Below are positions 41,850 to 52,542 of a stretch of 64,000 bases of DNA, piece by piece. Position numbers and translations under genes: made by a program. The DNA lies in assembly GCA_900323505.1 (NCBI GenBank), contig OOIN01000011.1:310001-374000 (forward strand), written 5' to 3'. Under the pieces are notes generated by a model that saw nothing but the letters and a program-made list of their open reading frames with translations, did no database searches and was not told the DNA's origin. The stretch comes from Ustilago trichophora. Lineage: Eukaryota; Basidiomycota; Ustilaginomycetes; Ustilaginales; Ustilaginaceae. Position 1 is the stretch's first letter. The number at the start of each line of letters is the position of its first letter.

Positions 41850-43580
41850 ATGGCGACACAGCGCTCTGGCAGTCAGCAGGATGCCATCGCAAGCCTGCGC
41901 TCTGTCCTCCAGAGCTCCGGCGGCTCAGTACCAGATGACGATGTTCTGGCCACGCTGCTCGAAGTGGAATCATGGAACGTCACCCGTGCAGCCAGATTAG
42001 TGGAAGAAGACAGCACCGCTGAACGAAGGCGGAGTGGAGCCGATGACGAGACCATTGCTAGATCCTTTGCTCAAGACCCTCGTGTTCGAGGCTCGATGGA
42101 CGTTGAGCAGCCCTTGATGTCGACCGGCTCGCGCTCTCTCAACCGTGGCACTGGTGCCCCGAGCGGCTTGCCTGGCGGTGCAGGCCTTCGCCCCTATCCT
42201 CGACCTGCCGACAATGGTGCAGTGAATGTAGCACAGATGATCTGGACCGCTTTGACGTTCCCGCTCTCGCTCGCTTCCAGCCTGTTGCTCTTCTTGGCAA
42301 GAATCCTCCGGATCAGGGCGCTGTTCCCTTCCCTATTTGGTGGAAGTGGTGTCAGCCGTGGCGTGGGTCGCTCGGATCCCCGTACATCGGCAGAGACCTT
42401 CGTTCGAGAGTTGGAGGAGCAGACTGGCGGCACCACATCTCGCTCCGTGGGACGACCGACCGACGATGGAACTCGTGCACCTCCACCCAAGAGGCTGCCA
42501 CCTTTCTTCATCGGTAGCTATGCTGATGCATTGCGCAGTGCCAAGGAGCAGATCAAGATTCTCGCCATTGTCCTGGTCAGTCGAGAGCATGGCGACGTGG
42601 ACCGCTTCAAGCAAAATACACTGACGGACGGCGAACTGGTCGAGCTCCTGTCCAGAGACGACTTTATCGTCTGGGGTGGCGATGTACGCGAACGTGAAGC
42701 GTATCAAGTAGCGACAACGCTCCAGGCTAGCACGTACCCCTTTGTTGCCTTTATTGCGCTCCAGCCACCACGTCCAGCAAGCCGATCTGCAGCATCATCG
42801 TCGTTGTCGTCTCCACGAGCGGCAGTCCTTTCGAGGCACGAGGGGTCACCTTCCTCTGCGACATCTGCTGGAGTCATTGCTTCCCACATCTCCGACGTGC
42901 TTCTGCCCAGAACTCGCACTTATCTGGACCGACTGCGGGCTGAGAAGCGTCGGCGCGAATTGGAGCGTCAGCTGAGAGCAGAGCAGGACCGTGCTTACCA
43001 AGAAGCAAGCCGACGCGATGCCGAGCGAATTGCACAGAAGCGAGAGGAGGAACGTCAAAAAGCCCTCGAGGCGCAACGTTTCCGTGAGGAGCAAGAGCAA
43101 AAGGAGCACCTACAGCGCAAACAGCAGGCATGGCAAAAGTGGGCGCTCCACAACCTGGTTCCTTCCGAGCCTGCTTCGCCCAAAGACTCAGTTCGGTTCA
43201 GCTTCCGCTTGCCGAGTGGCAAGACGTTCACACGACGCTTCTCGCCCACCGATACCGTCGAGACTGTCTTTGCATTTGTAGAGACGGCTGCAAGTATCGC
43301 AGAGGCTGGTGACGAAGCAGATCTCGTGCAGAAGCCAAGCGACTATCAGCATGTGTACCGTTTCAGTCTAGTAACTGGCTATCCAAGGAAGCGCATCGAG
43401 TATGCGCAAGCAGGTCCAAGTTTACTGAAGGATGTCGATGGACTCTCACAAGGCGCAAGCTTGATCATCGACGGGCAGGTTCTGGGTGACACTCTGACGG
43501 CAACGGACGATGAAGAGGAGGATGAAGATGAGGAGAGCGAGGACGAAGGCAGGGCTTCCAGTCCAACCAAGTCTCCCTAG
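41850..43580 (+). CDS. UBA-UAS-UBX protein of the UBXD8/FAF2 (Dsc5/Ubx3) type
   Basis: Membrane-anchored Cdc48 adaptor of 576 aa. A UBA-like helix bundle sits at ~3-48 (DDVLATLLEVESWNVTRAARL). A hydrophobic hairpin at ~128-160 (LTFPLSLASSLLLFLARILR) would insert into the ER or lipid droplet membrane. The UAS thioredoxin-like domain is at ~205-360 (SAKEQIKILAIVLVSREHGD, TYPFVAFIALQPP). A charged coiled coil (~365-430) leads to the UBX domain (~440-550), which has YPRK in place of the common FPRK turn for Cdc48 binding. The end is an acidic tail. In fission yeast, Dsc5 of this type belongs to the DSC ligase, whose Dsc3 subunit is also in this window. Start is the first ATG. Confidence 0.9.
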   Translation: MATQRSGSQQDAIASLRSVLQSSGGSVPDDDVLATLLEVESWNVTRAARLVEEDSTAERRRSGADDETIARSFAQDPRVRGSMDVEQPLMSTGSRSLNRGTGAPSGLPGGAGLRPYPRPADNGAVNVAQMIWTALTFPLSLASSLLLFLARILRIRALFPSLFGGSGVSRGVGRSDPRTSAETFVRELEEQTGGTTSRSVGRPTDDGTRAPPPKRLPPFFIGSYADALRSAKEQIKILAIVLVSREHGDVDRFKQNTLTDGELVELLSRDDFIVWGGDVREREAYQVATTLQASTYPFVAFIALQPPRPASRSAASSSLSSPRAAVLSRHEGSPSSATSAGVIASHISDVLLPRTRTYLDRLRAEKRRRELERQLRAEQDRAYQEASRRDAERIAQKREEERQKALEAQRFREEQEQKEHLQRKQQAWQKWALHNLVPSEPASPKDSVRFSFRLPSGKTFTRRFSPTDTVETVFAFVETAASIAEAGDEADLVQKPSDYQHVYRFSLVTGYPRKRIEYAQAGPSLLKDVDGLSQGASLIIDGQVLGDTLTATDDEEEDEDEESEDEGRASSPTKSP

Positions 43581-45000
43581 ACCCCTACCTTGTTAGCTCA
43601 CCAGATGCTAGGTAGATCTTGCATGATAGAAAGAACAGCCTCACTTACATCCACTGTTGGACTCCGAAACTCAGACCGATGCGGCCATACGATGACTTGG
43701 AGTGAGCGACAGTACGGTGCCATCACTATGTCGAAGGCAAATGCTGTGGTTTGTTTGATGAGGTCGATGCAACAGATCCGAATCGCCAAAAAGTCTTAAA
43801 GCCGAGACCCGAAAGTAGAGCTGCAGCTCAAGCAGTGTGCGATCATGACCTGCAGATGGAGCCGCATCCTTTTTTGGAGTGGATCCGCGTATGCTGGACT
43901 TCCGTGAAACAAATCACCCGAAAAGGGCCAAATTAAATCTTCTGGTCCAACTTCTTGGCAACTGCGACGTACCGTGGGACCCACTCTCTGACTCTTTCGA
44001 ATCACGAGAAGAGCAGTAAAGCACGTTTTTTCAAGAGCGCTCGTTGACGACAAGCCAGCATCATCGTGTCCTTCTGGGGTACCTGTCGGAGCTTGAGAAG
44101 GAAACAGACCAAGAAGGCTCCGTCCCTGATCTGCTTGCTGCCACTTTCTTCGCTAGAGCCAGAGATAGCGAACATGGGAGGTGAGAAAGAGGCCAAGACG
44201 GAGTTCGAGGAAGTGGACTGTGTTGCATCGTGCAGCGGTGAGCGGAGTCTCAATCACGATGATGCACTCGTCGCACAGAAGCGAGAGTTTGAACTCACAC
44301 AGCGTGTACCAAGACTTCTCAGCTGGGACGAGACCACAATCCTATCCACATGCTACTGTACAGACAGACGGCTTCGCCATCCTCTTTGTGCATAATGTTA
44401 CAGTCGGCAATCCGGCCAACTCTAGTGAAAATGGGATTGTGTGCATGAATATACACACACCTACCCACCCTGCTCACACACACACATTTACACACAGCCC
44501 TGATCGGGGCGCAAATTACGCACCCCTTTGGTCTTGACAGCGAGGTTGCTTTGCTCGCTTGTGCTGGTCAATCCATCCGGACGAAGCCTGCTCTAACTTG
44601 CCAGAGGTCTTTGCTGCCGCTGCTGGGATAAGTTAACAGTGATTTTTTTTGTACCAGGCAAGCTGTGAAAGGGAACAAGCTCCGCTCAAAATTGCTGCTC
44701 ATGTGGTTAATTGACTGTTCACTCATACCCACATCCTCAGTGCTTGATCAGCATGATGTTCCTTCGACTCATAGGTCATGTTGGATGTTTGATGTACAGT
44801 AGAGAGGGAAGGGCACTCGCTCTTTTGTGGTGTATCTCTTGGAACAGAGTCTTTGCCCACCGGTGACCACTCCATAGTCGTTTCAAATCTGCTTTCCATC
44901 TCTACCTCTGGCACGGTTAGGCACGCTCTCGAGTCGCTCGTGGGCACGGGCCCTGTATGCGTATGTGGTGCCTGTTGCCAAAATCTGGCGTGGCGTCACA

Positions 45001-45056
45001 GGACCCTTGGGTCCAACGAAAATCCTCGAAACTCAGCCAGCCACACGGGCTGGCTG
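45001..45056. repeat. pair of short inverted repeats
   Basis: GGACCC-TT-GGGTCC at 45001-45014, and CAGCCAGCC, five-base loop, GGCTGGCTG at 45034-45056. The second would make a perfect 9-bp stem. An A-rich stretch follows within 30 bases. Function unknown. Confidence 0.6.
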
Positions 45057-47090
45057 CTCTTCCCGTTTGCTAAGGGAAACAAAAAACAAGAAAAAAAAAA
45101 AAGAAAAAAAAATTGAAAAAAGGCAACTTTTTGGAAGAAAAGAACAGTACAGAATATGAAGCAGATGCTAAAGAAGCAAGCGAGGAGCCTGATAAGCTCT
45201 TTATTCTTGCTCCTTCTTTCCTGCTTGTCAGCTCACGCACGACATCGACAGTGATTACCGCTGTGACCCGAGCGACGGATCCGAAGTCTGCTTCAGAATC
45301 CAGAACGTGACCAGAGGAATGGAACAGGTTTAGATAGTGACAACGAAAAGTGATTTCGAGCATTGCTGACAAGATGACCGGCTCCGATACATCGCACATT
45401 CAATACTATGAGCGATCGATTTTCGATCTTGAATAGTTAGCGATCAGAGGAGTGAATTGCAGCGTGCAAGGTACGTTGTACGAACATGGACCAGACAGCG
45501 GCAAAATAGCTGGAGCCTAACTAATGCTTCGATTAGCTGGGTGACAAGAATCTGTGGGGTTGGACCTCGTCGCCACAAACAGCACAACGGCGACCAAAGA
45601 CATTGGAGAGAGTTGTGCTAGAGATGCCAATACTGAAGCTTGAGGTTATCCTCCATCAAATCTGTGCGCAACGGCGACTTGGTAAAGCTAGACAACGATG
45701 CAATGCCAAGCCCCCACTTGCCGGCCTGATCGACGTCGTTTCTGTGGTTGAAAAGCGTCGTCATTGCTCGGCCTTCTCGGCGTTGAACGGCGGGAACGAA
45801 GCACGGATCTGCACCATTGCTTCCCGACCGCTTGAACCTGCTTCCGGTCTTGAGACTCTGCAAGATCTGCTAGAATCGTAGGTGCAAGTTCTACAGTACA
45901 GAGAACGCAAAAAAAAGGAAAAAAAGAAAAAAGGATGATCCATTTTGCCATTTATTTGATTCCATTTCTTTTGGACGCCACGGCTGCTGTTTTTAATGGT
46001 ACGCTACACCAGTGTCTGCAAGAAATTGCATCGTGCATCTTTTAGCTCCCTTTTTCGGCGGCGAACAACAGGAATTGAATATTCAAAAGAGAGGATTCTG
46101 GTCATCATCTTCGGCATTGGAGCTCCATTGCCGTGTGAAATGCGAGCCAAAGACTGAGGATGTAACTCGGAAATTTGTGTTGGGCTTTGTAGCCTCTGCT
46201 ATTTCGCCTGAGAATGGCCATTTTCCTTCTTCTTCTTCTTCTTCACAAAGTGATCTCTCAGGTCTCTCGCCTAAGACAAGCGAGCGCGTGGACAGACTCC
46301 TTACGTGCCTTGTCAATTAAAATCCAAACACCGAACCCCTCTCAGACTCTCTGGTCCGTGTCTTTGCCTCTCGTCTCGCTCCTAGCTCTGTCGTGTCAAG
46401 GGTCGAGGACCCTGAGCTGCACCCTTCTGCTGTCAAGTGCCCGAGTCGGTCAGGTTGCCACACATAGAAAATATTGTACAGTGTACGAAAAAAAAAAAGG
46501 ATTTCGAGTAGATTCCAACTTGACACACTCTCCCTGTGCCGTCTTTCCAAAGGGGAGCCAGCCATTCTTGGCCTTCTCGTTTCTTTTGTCCGCCTGTTCA
46601 CAAGGTTGAGGGCGGTAAGAAAGAGAGGCGTGGTCAGCTTGAATGCCATTGTTCGGCGAGTCGTGCTGCGTAAGGATCCGCAGAGCCACGCTGGCCCCGA
46701 AGCTCACCAATCCTTTCCGCCTTTTCTCTTTTGCAACACACTGAAATATTTTCACGATTGATTGTACACTTATAGCACGTAGAAGATGGGGTTGTTCGAT
46801 ATCAATGCTTTTACCGACAAGAGCCTCATGATGTGTCAGGTGGCAAGGGAGCAAAATAAGACTTGTAAGGTGCCCTTTTTTCGCAGATGATCAAAGCAGA
46901 CAAGGTTTTTGGAACCAAAGAAATTGTCAATAATCCATACAGTTTTAGGGTGGACAGAAGAGAAGAGAAAAAAAGGAGAAAAGGGCACAAGTCCAGAGGC
47001 AAGAGGCCAGGAGACAGCTCAAGTCAGATGCCGTACACGCTTTTCGCGCCACAGCCGTCAACTGGCACGAGCACGAAAGCGCGAACACAC

Positions 47091-47092
47091 AA

Positions 47093-47176
<84 letters not shown>
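47091..47176. repeat. A10 plus (AG)38 homopurine tract
   Basis: Ten A followed by 38 AG units, all purine on the plus strand, then more degenerate GA-rich sequence to about 47216. Such a mirror-repeat tract can form intramolecular triplex DNA. It lies about 1.2 kb before the white-collar-2 ATG. Confidence 0.85.
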
Positions 47177-47181
<5 letters not shown>

Positions 47182-47304
47182 ATCACAGAGATTGAGAGAG
47201 AGACAGAGAGAGAACAAACTTTGTCTCGCTTTGTGGTGGTCTAGCAAGCTCTCTTCTTGGCCCAAGCTCTGAACTTCGTCTTTCGAAAGAAGTGTGGATT
47301 GCCT

Positions 47305-47307
<3 letters not shown>

Positions 47308-47344
<37 letters not shown>
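47308..47344. repeat. 37-base poly(T) tract
   Basis: Run of 37 T, then one C and eight more T. It lies between the (AG)38 and C31 tracts upstream of the white-collar-2 gene. Confidence 0.8.
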
Positions 47345-47559
47345 CTTTTTTTTCCCCTCTTGTTTGCTCCGTCCGGCCGCGTTTGCGAGAGCGTCACCAG
47401 AGTGCGTGTATGAAGAGTGGCAAAGCAAGCAAGCCCCGCTGTTTTGCCTGCCTGCTGATCCACCCGCTTTCTGCCCGCCTGCCCGCCCGCGCGTATCTGT
47501 ATCGTCGCCCAATCCAGCCAACCGTCTCGAGTTGACTTGCTGCTGCTGCCGTCGTCGTC

Positions 47560-47571
47560 ACCACCACCACC

Positions 47572-47603
<32 letters not shown>

Positions 47604-47628
47604 ACCACCACCACCACCACCACCACCT
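47560..47628. repeat. (CCA)n - C31 - (CCA)n tract
   Basis: A run of 31 C (47573-47603) flanked on both sides by CCA/CAC trinucleotide repeats. The G-rich complement could form a G-quadruplex and the C strand an i-motif. The exact C count is the kind of value sequencing gets wrong. Confidence 0.8.
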
Positions 47629-48334
47629 TCCCTCTTCATCCGTCTCTGTCCTACACGCCACCCATTTCCAGTCTGGTGTCTACTTCAGGACACTCTCTGG
47701 CAGCCGTTCACTTCTTCTCATCTTCTGCGCTTTCGGCAGCGTAGGCCTAGGACTCATTTCATCACTCCCGTGCATGCCAATTCTTGGTCCTCTGTGATTC
47801 TCATATCTACGACACCAGTTCAACAGCTAGGCTGCGGCTTATCCTCCCACAGCGATCACTGTATCTCTTCGCACGCTATCTTTCTCGGAACATTTTTGGC
47901 CAAGTAATATCTTTACTTTGCAGGTGATAGTTTCCATACTTGATCCTTCGACACCTTGACTCCCGCCATACGTCCAGCGCTTTCTTTCAAAGACTGCGCT
48001 CTTCGTCTCACCGTCAGCCCTCCCGCTTCGAGCCCAACACAGCTTCGCAGACGGTTCTCGGGATATTCTGACATCGACGTAGCTGTGCAAGGTAACTCGA
48101 CCCACCTCGTACTTGGCAAATCCAGCAAGGGCTTTCTATACATGCCGTCTCTATCTGGCTTCTAAGCATTCATCCCAACAACCAAACCAACTGCGATCTG
48201 TGATACTCGAATCTCAACTTCTGATTACACAATCCAGCTACGGAGTCCCTCTAGTTGACATTCATTCCTCCGCCAACGAGACTTTCCCACTCGACATTCT
48301 CGAGCAACCCGGCTCGATTCGCTTTTCCGCAGGT

Positions 48335-51154
48335 ATGCAGGGTCAGAACTGGTCTGGCCCTGCGGCTGAGCAACCGCAGCAACAGCAGCAACAGCAGCAG
48401 GGCTTCAACCCACCCTTCTTCAACAATGACGGACACATGAGTCAGGAAGCGCTACAGAACATGTTCCGAGGCAATGCGCCAAATGAAGCGCCTAATCCGG
48501 GCTTCGTTGGCTTTGATCCCGCCTCTGCCACCCACAACTTTTCACACCCTGCCCAGATGATGATGCCACAACATTCCGGCGTGGGAATGCAAACCCGACC
48601 CATGGACACCGACCCATCACAGCGCTTCGTCCCATCCATGGTGCCTAACGGCTTGGATCCCGCTGCATCCGCGGCCGCGGCCGCTGCCTACGGACACCTC
48701 GGTTTCAATGGATCTGCATCCGCACCTGCTTCGAGACGTCAATCCCAAAAGAACAACGACCCTTCGCAGCCGGCTCAACCGACCGACGGCACGTGGAATG
48801 GAATGACCAACACCATGCCGGACTACATGCAGCAGGGCGGCGTCGATGTCAATGGCGCCATGTCGATGCGTGCGCCTTCCAACTCGGACTCCCGCGCCAA
48901 CATCAACGGCTACGAGCCAGATGGTCCCAGCTCCAACAGCAGCGAAGAGTCTGCACAAGGCAAGCGCAGACGAATGACGTTTGGTGGAGCTCCCATCAAC
49001 CCAAACCAGATGCAGGCAGGCAACAAGCCGGTGCTCTTGCACAACGACAGCACCAGCAGCAGCGCCATCAGCGATATCAACAGTATGGGATCTACACCCA
49101 TGCAAGGATTCGGCCCAGATGGACAGCCTACATCTTTTGCTGCACGACCGCCTTTCCGCCATCGCAGGTCTCGAAGTGGATCTGAAGTTGCAGGCCCTCC
49201 AGGATTTGGTCAGCGTTCTTTCAGCAGCATCGAGCTCGGCTCTGGCGCACAGGACCTGTATGGAGGTGGTCTTGGCTACCCGCAACCTCCGCCCTTGTAT
49301 CCGGCGGGTCAACAGCACAGCCACTCGTTTCTCGGAACGCAGGCGCTTTCCGCTATGGGCGGTCATGCTGCCAGCCATCCTCCCGGCCTCGGCAGCCAGA
49401 TCCTCCGCGGCGTCGACGTGAGCGCCAGCGGCTCGTCGGCTGCCACCGACTTTACCAAGCGCAAAGGTTGGACCGGCCGCGTCGTCGAGGAGCTGCTCGA
49501 TTTTGTTCATGTCCTGGACCCCGAAGGTGTCATCTTGTTTGCCAGTCCCAGCGTCCAAGGTCTCACGGGCTGGAAGAGCGAGGAGCTCAAGGGACGCAAG
49601 CTCACCGAGTTTGTTCATCCTCAGGATGTTGCGTCGGTGGAACGTGAGATTGACAGGATGCGGAGTAGCAAGGGCGAGCTGTTGACCTACTACCGCTTCA
49701 AGACCAAGCCGAAATCCACTCGTGTATCCCAGAAAGGCGAAAAGTCTTCTAACGACAACGAATCGTCTGCCGGAGACACGGGTGAAGAGAAGGAGCGAAA
49801 CAGCGAGCGCCGTAGCGAGGTCGAGCACGCCGATGCGTTCACGCGCGACGGAGACTACATTGTCTTTGAGGCGACAGGCCATCCTTACTTCCCACCTGAG
49901 CCAGCGGCCGCCACCGGCAGCAATGGCTCCACCGACGCGGCCAAAGATCAAGACGATTCGCGGGCAGACAACGAAGGCAGCGGCTCTGCGTCCAAGGGTG
50001 CCGATAGCGAGGCGCAAAAGGGCAAGGTCAAGTCTGAGAACATGGCGCCCAACCTTTCCACCGGTTCGAAAGCTGCGCACCCGCTCAGTCAGGAGCAAAC
50101 ACTGCAGACACCGACGAGCGATGCCACCAGTTCGTCGCGTACGCAACTGCAATGCTTCTTCTGCTCGGCACGGCCGTATCCAAGCAAAAACACGAGCATG
50201 CTTGACTCGTTCCTCGAACTCAAGCTCGAAAACGAAAAGCTGCGCCTGCTTATCGCCGACATGGATCTGACCGGTCCGGACAACGAGCACGACCGCAACT
50301 CTTTCGCCGCTGCCTACCATCCCGACTTGCTCAAGCAAGAGCTCGAGAACGAAGCCATGGCTGGCGGTTGGGCGAATCCGGTCAATCCCATGTTTGGCGC
50401 TGCTGCAGTCGGTCCGGATGGCCGCATTCTTCCTCAACATGGCGGTCAAAGGCCCATGGGCCACGGCTCGCGGCAAAACTCGATCGGTTCGCATCCGACC
50501 AGTCCGCTCATGCGGAGTAACAGCGCCAGAGACGAGGTTCTCGCTGGTCTTGGCGTTTCTGCTGGCGATGAGTCGGACGAGGATGCGACTGCCAACCCGA
50601 ATGGATTTGCAGGTGCGGGTGCGGATGCCGCTGCCAATGCAGCAGACGATGCGCGACGCAAAAAGAAGCCCAAGCAGGATGACGGCGACCACGTCTGCAC
50701 CGACTGCGGACGTGTCGACTCGCCAGAATGGCGAAAAGGTCCTCTGGGTCCCAAGACGCTCTGCAACGCTTGTGGTCTGCGCTGGGCCAAGAAGATCAAG
50801 CGCAAGGGTGGCGACCCCAACATGGCAGCCGGTGTTATGATGAGTGCTGGCAGCGGTATGCCTCCTGCGGGCGGTGTTGGCGCCGGTGTCGGCATGAATG
50901 TCGGCATGGGCGGGCACATGATGCCCCACGGACATTCGATGCAGCATGGCCACCCGCATCCGTTTAATCGCGCTGATAGCGGTCAGCTCCAGGGCATTCA
51001 GATGGCACCGCCGGGCCCGCTACCACCTGGTATGAACATGCAGGGCATGATCAACTCGTCGCCGAACAGCTTTGCCAATCGTGGCACGTTTGACGAGAAT
51101 CCGCATCAGCATCAAAACAACGGCTTGAACGGTATGGGTGGAGGCCACATGTAA
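48335..51154 (+). CDS. wc-2: White-collar-2 type PAS/GATA transcription factor
   Basis: DNA-binding partner of the white-collar-1 photoreceptor in fungal blue-light responses. 939 aa from the ATG at 48335; the open frame upstream has only TTG. The first ~370 residues are Gln/Ser/Pro-rich. The PAS domain begins at ~381 (VVEELLDFVHVLDPEGVILF, ELKGRKLTEFVHPQDVASVE), is interrupted by a charged insert (~455-495), and resumes with DGDYIVFEATGHPYF. A short coiled segment (~623-643) follows. The GATA finger is at ~788-812, C-x2-C-x18-C-x2-C, with CNACGLRWAKKIKRK after it. The tail is Gly/Met/His-rich. The zinc finger follows the PAS domain, as in WC-2. Its partner is not in this window. Confidence 0.9.
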   Translation: MQGQNWSGPAAEQPQQQQQQQQGFNPPFFNNDGHMSQEALQNMFRGNAPNEAPNPGFVGFDPASATHNFSHPAQMMMPQHSGVGMQTRPMDTDPSQRFVPSMVPNGLDPAASAAAAAAYGHLGFNGSASAPASRRQSQKNNDPSQPAQPTDGTWNGMTNTMPDYMQQGGVDVNGAMSMRAPSNSDSRANINGYEPDGPSSNSSEESAQGKRRRMTFGGAPINPNQMQAGNKPVLLHNDSTSSSAISDINSMGSTPMQGFGPDGQPTSFAARPPFRHRRSRSGSEVAGPPGFGQRSFSSIELGSGAQDLYGGGLGYPQPPPLYPAGQQHSHSFLGTQALSAMGGHAASHPPGLGSQILRGVDVSASGSSAATDFTKRKGWTGRVVEELLDFVHVLDPEGVILFASPSVQGLTGWKSEELKGRKLTEFVHPQDVASVEREIDRMRSSKGELLTYYRFKTKPKSTRVSQKGEKSSNDNESSAGDTGEEKERNSERRSEVEHADAFTRDGDYIVFEATGHPYFPPEPAAATGSNGSTDAAKDQDDSRADNEGSGSASKGADSEAQKGKVKSENMAPNLSTGSKAAHPLSQEQTLQTPTSDATSSSRTQLQCFFCSARPYPSKNTSMLDSFLELKLENEKLRLLIADMDLTGPDNEHDRNSFAAAYHPDLLKQELENEAMAGGWANPVNPMFGAAAVGPDGRILPQHGGQRPMGHGSRQNSIGSHPTSPLMRSNSARDEVLAGLGVSAGDESDEDATANPNGFAGAGADAAANAADDARRKKKPKQDDGDHVCTDCGRVDSPEWRKGPLGPKTLCNACGLRWAKKIKRKGGDPNMAAGVMMSAGSGMPPAGGVGAGVGMNVGMGGHMMPHGHSMQHGHPHPFNRADSGQLQGIQMAPPGPLPPGMNMQGMINSSPNSFANRGTFDENPHQHQNNGLNGMGGGHM

Positions 51155-51463
51155 GGATGGTATCCATCTTTTTGTTGTTTGCCCTACCAGTCCCTCCTTC
51201 ATCGTGTTTTATACTCGACGCCTGTCTTTCTGCTCTACAGCCTTCCAGCATATCAACGGTCCCGGTTCTTGCATCTCGCTTTCTTTCCTCCTTGGGACCA
51301 GTGTTGCCAGCCAGCCCTGTCTCTGTCGACGCGTCTTTGACCAACCTTATCGTCCTTTGCTTCCACGTTCCTCACGCCTCGTTTTTTGAGATCGACGCTT
51401 CTCTCTCAGCGTTGTCTGCTCCCTCTTTTTCTCTTTCTCTTTCACCCTTTCTCGTTCCCTTTT

Positions 51464-51501
51464 CTCTCTTTCTCTCTCTCTCTCTGTCTCTCTCTCTCTC
51501 C
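51464..51501. repeat. (CT)n low-complexity tract
   Basis: Imperfect CT repeat in the 3' region of the white-collar-2 gene, within a longer pyrimidine-rich stretch. Confidence 0.65.
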
Positions 51502-52301
51502 ACATCCCTCACATGGGTTTGCTTCGAACACAGCATATGTATTTCTGAAATAGGGTCTATTGATACCATACACGCATACCATGGGCTTCTGGGATCAATC
51601 TGGTCGCTGAGCCCCACCCTCTTGACGGAACGCAACATCATCATTTTTCATGTATTCGCTGTACCTTGTACTTTATCAACACAAATGTTCTCGAACCACT
51701 TGTTTCCACTTCTGCCTTGTGTGTACTTTGCCCTGTATACTGTATAGTGCGGCTTGCGTGACGCCGCCTTGTATCGTCGTAGCGTCTGCATGTGTTGCTT
51801 CAGTCTGCTTTGATTGGGAGGCAGAGCGCTGCGTATTGAAGTGTCTGAGGAGAGAGTTCGAGCCGTACGACAGAAGTGCGGAAACAGTCTTGTAATTGGA
51901 CGGCAAGGAAGCGAATTCAAAATGGTTAAGTACAGTAACCAACCCTTGATTAGAAATGCGTAGATCACCTTGGAATGCCTTTCCTTGTCTTGAGCGTTTG
52001 AACCCTGGAAATTTCGATTGGAAAAAAGCCGCTTGCTGAGCGCAGAAATCTGAAGCTGAGCCTGCGTTTGGCTCAGTCTTCTACACAACAAGCTGCAAAG
52101 AGGCAGAAGCGGAACCCCCCTTTCGATCGCCTTTGCGCAGTCGCGCGGTTTGCAGCTCAGCAACTGCAAGGCTTTGAGCGTGGGCAGTGGCTGAGCTGTT
52201 GCTGCCGCTCCTATGCTGCTGCTGCACAAACGACACACCCTCTGCGCGTGCACTGCGAGACTTTACTCGACACAGCTTTGATTTTCGGGCTTAGCCACGG
52301 C

Positions 52302-52348
52302 AGTGTGTGTGTGTGAGAGAGAGAGGTTGTATGTGTGTGTGTGTGTGT
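52302..52348. repeat. compound (GT)n (GA)n (GT)n microsatellite
   Basis: TGTGTGTG, then GAGAGAGAG, then TGTGTGTGTGTGTG, in the region upstream of the eIF1 gene. Confidence 0.75.
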
Positions 52349-52542
52349 TAGTCACGTCTACGTTTCGGCGACGCTTCACATCTATCACCATCCTCATTCC
52401 CTTTCCCAAGTTTCATCCCCATCTTCAGGGTTCATCCTTTCCTTGACACCACCACATCACCACCACCGCCACCACCACTCGCGTCTCTTCCTCTCTATCA
52501 GTCAGGTCCTGCTCCTGATCCACCGTCGATTGCAAATAGCTT

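Larger units (their letters stand above)
43581..48334. other. 4.75 kb gene-free region upstream of the white-collar-2 gene
   Basis: By far the longest stretch here without a supported gene. It holds two small inverted repeats (45001-45014 and 45034-45056), CA-rich and A-rich patches, then the cluster of (AG)38, T37 and C31 tracts, then a pyrimidine-rich leader. Open frames in it are short, mostly start at non-ATG codons and have no recognisable domain. It is probably the regulatory region and long leader of the white-collar-2 gene, possibly with an untranslated intron: a GTAACT donor word at 48091 and CGCAG just before 48333 would fit. Confidence 0.5.
51155..52542. other. intergenic, 3' region of wc-2 and promoter/leader of eIF1
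   Basis: About 1.4 kb with CT-rich sequence at 51421-51505, a GT/GA repeat at 52302-52348 and a CCA-rich leader near 52450-52480. No further gene is supported; short frames here are not protein-like. Confidence 0.55.

Noticed and set aside
45603..45881. 92-codon frame in the gap before wc-2
   Set aside because: TTG start, no recognisable feature and no neighbouring exons.
48617..50959. 780-codon open frame antisense to the white-collar-2 gene
   Set aside because: It mirrors the coding strand of a clear PAS/GATA gene, has no domain, and arises from the codon bias of the sense gene.
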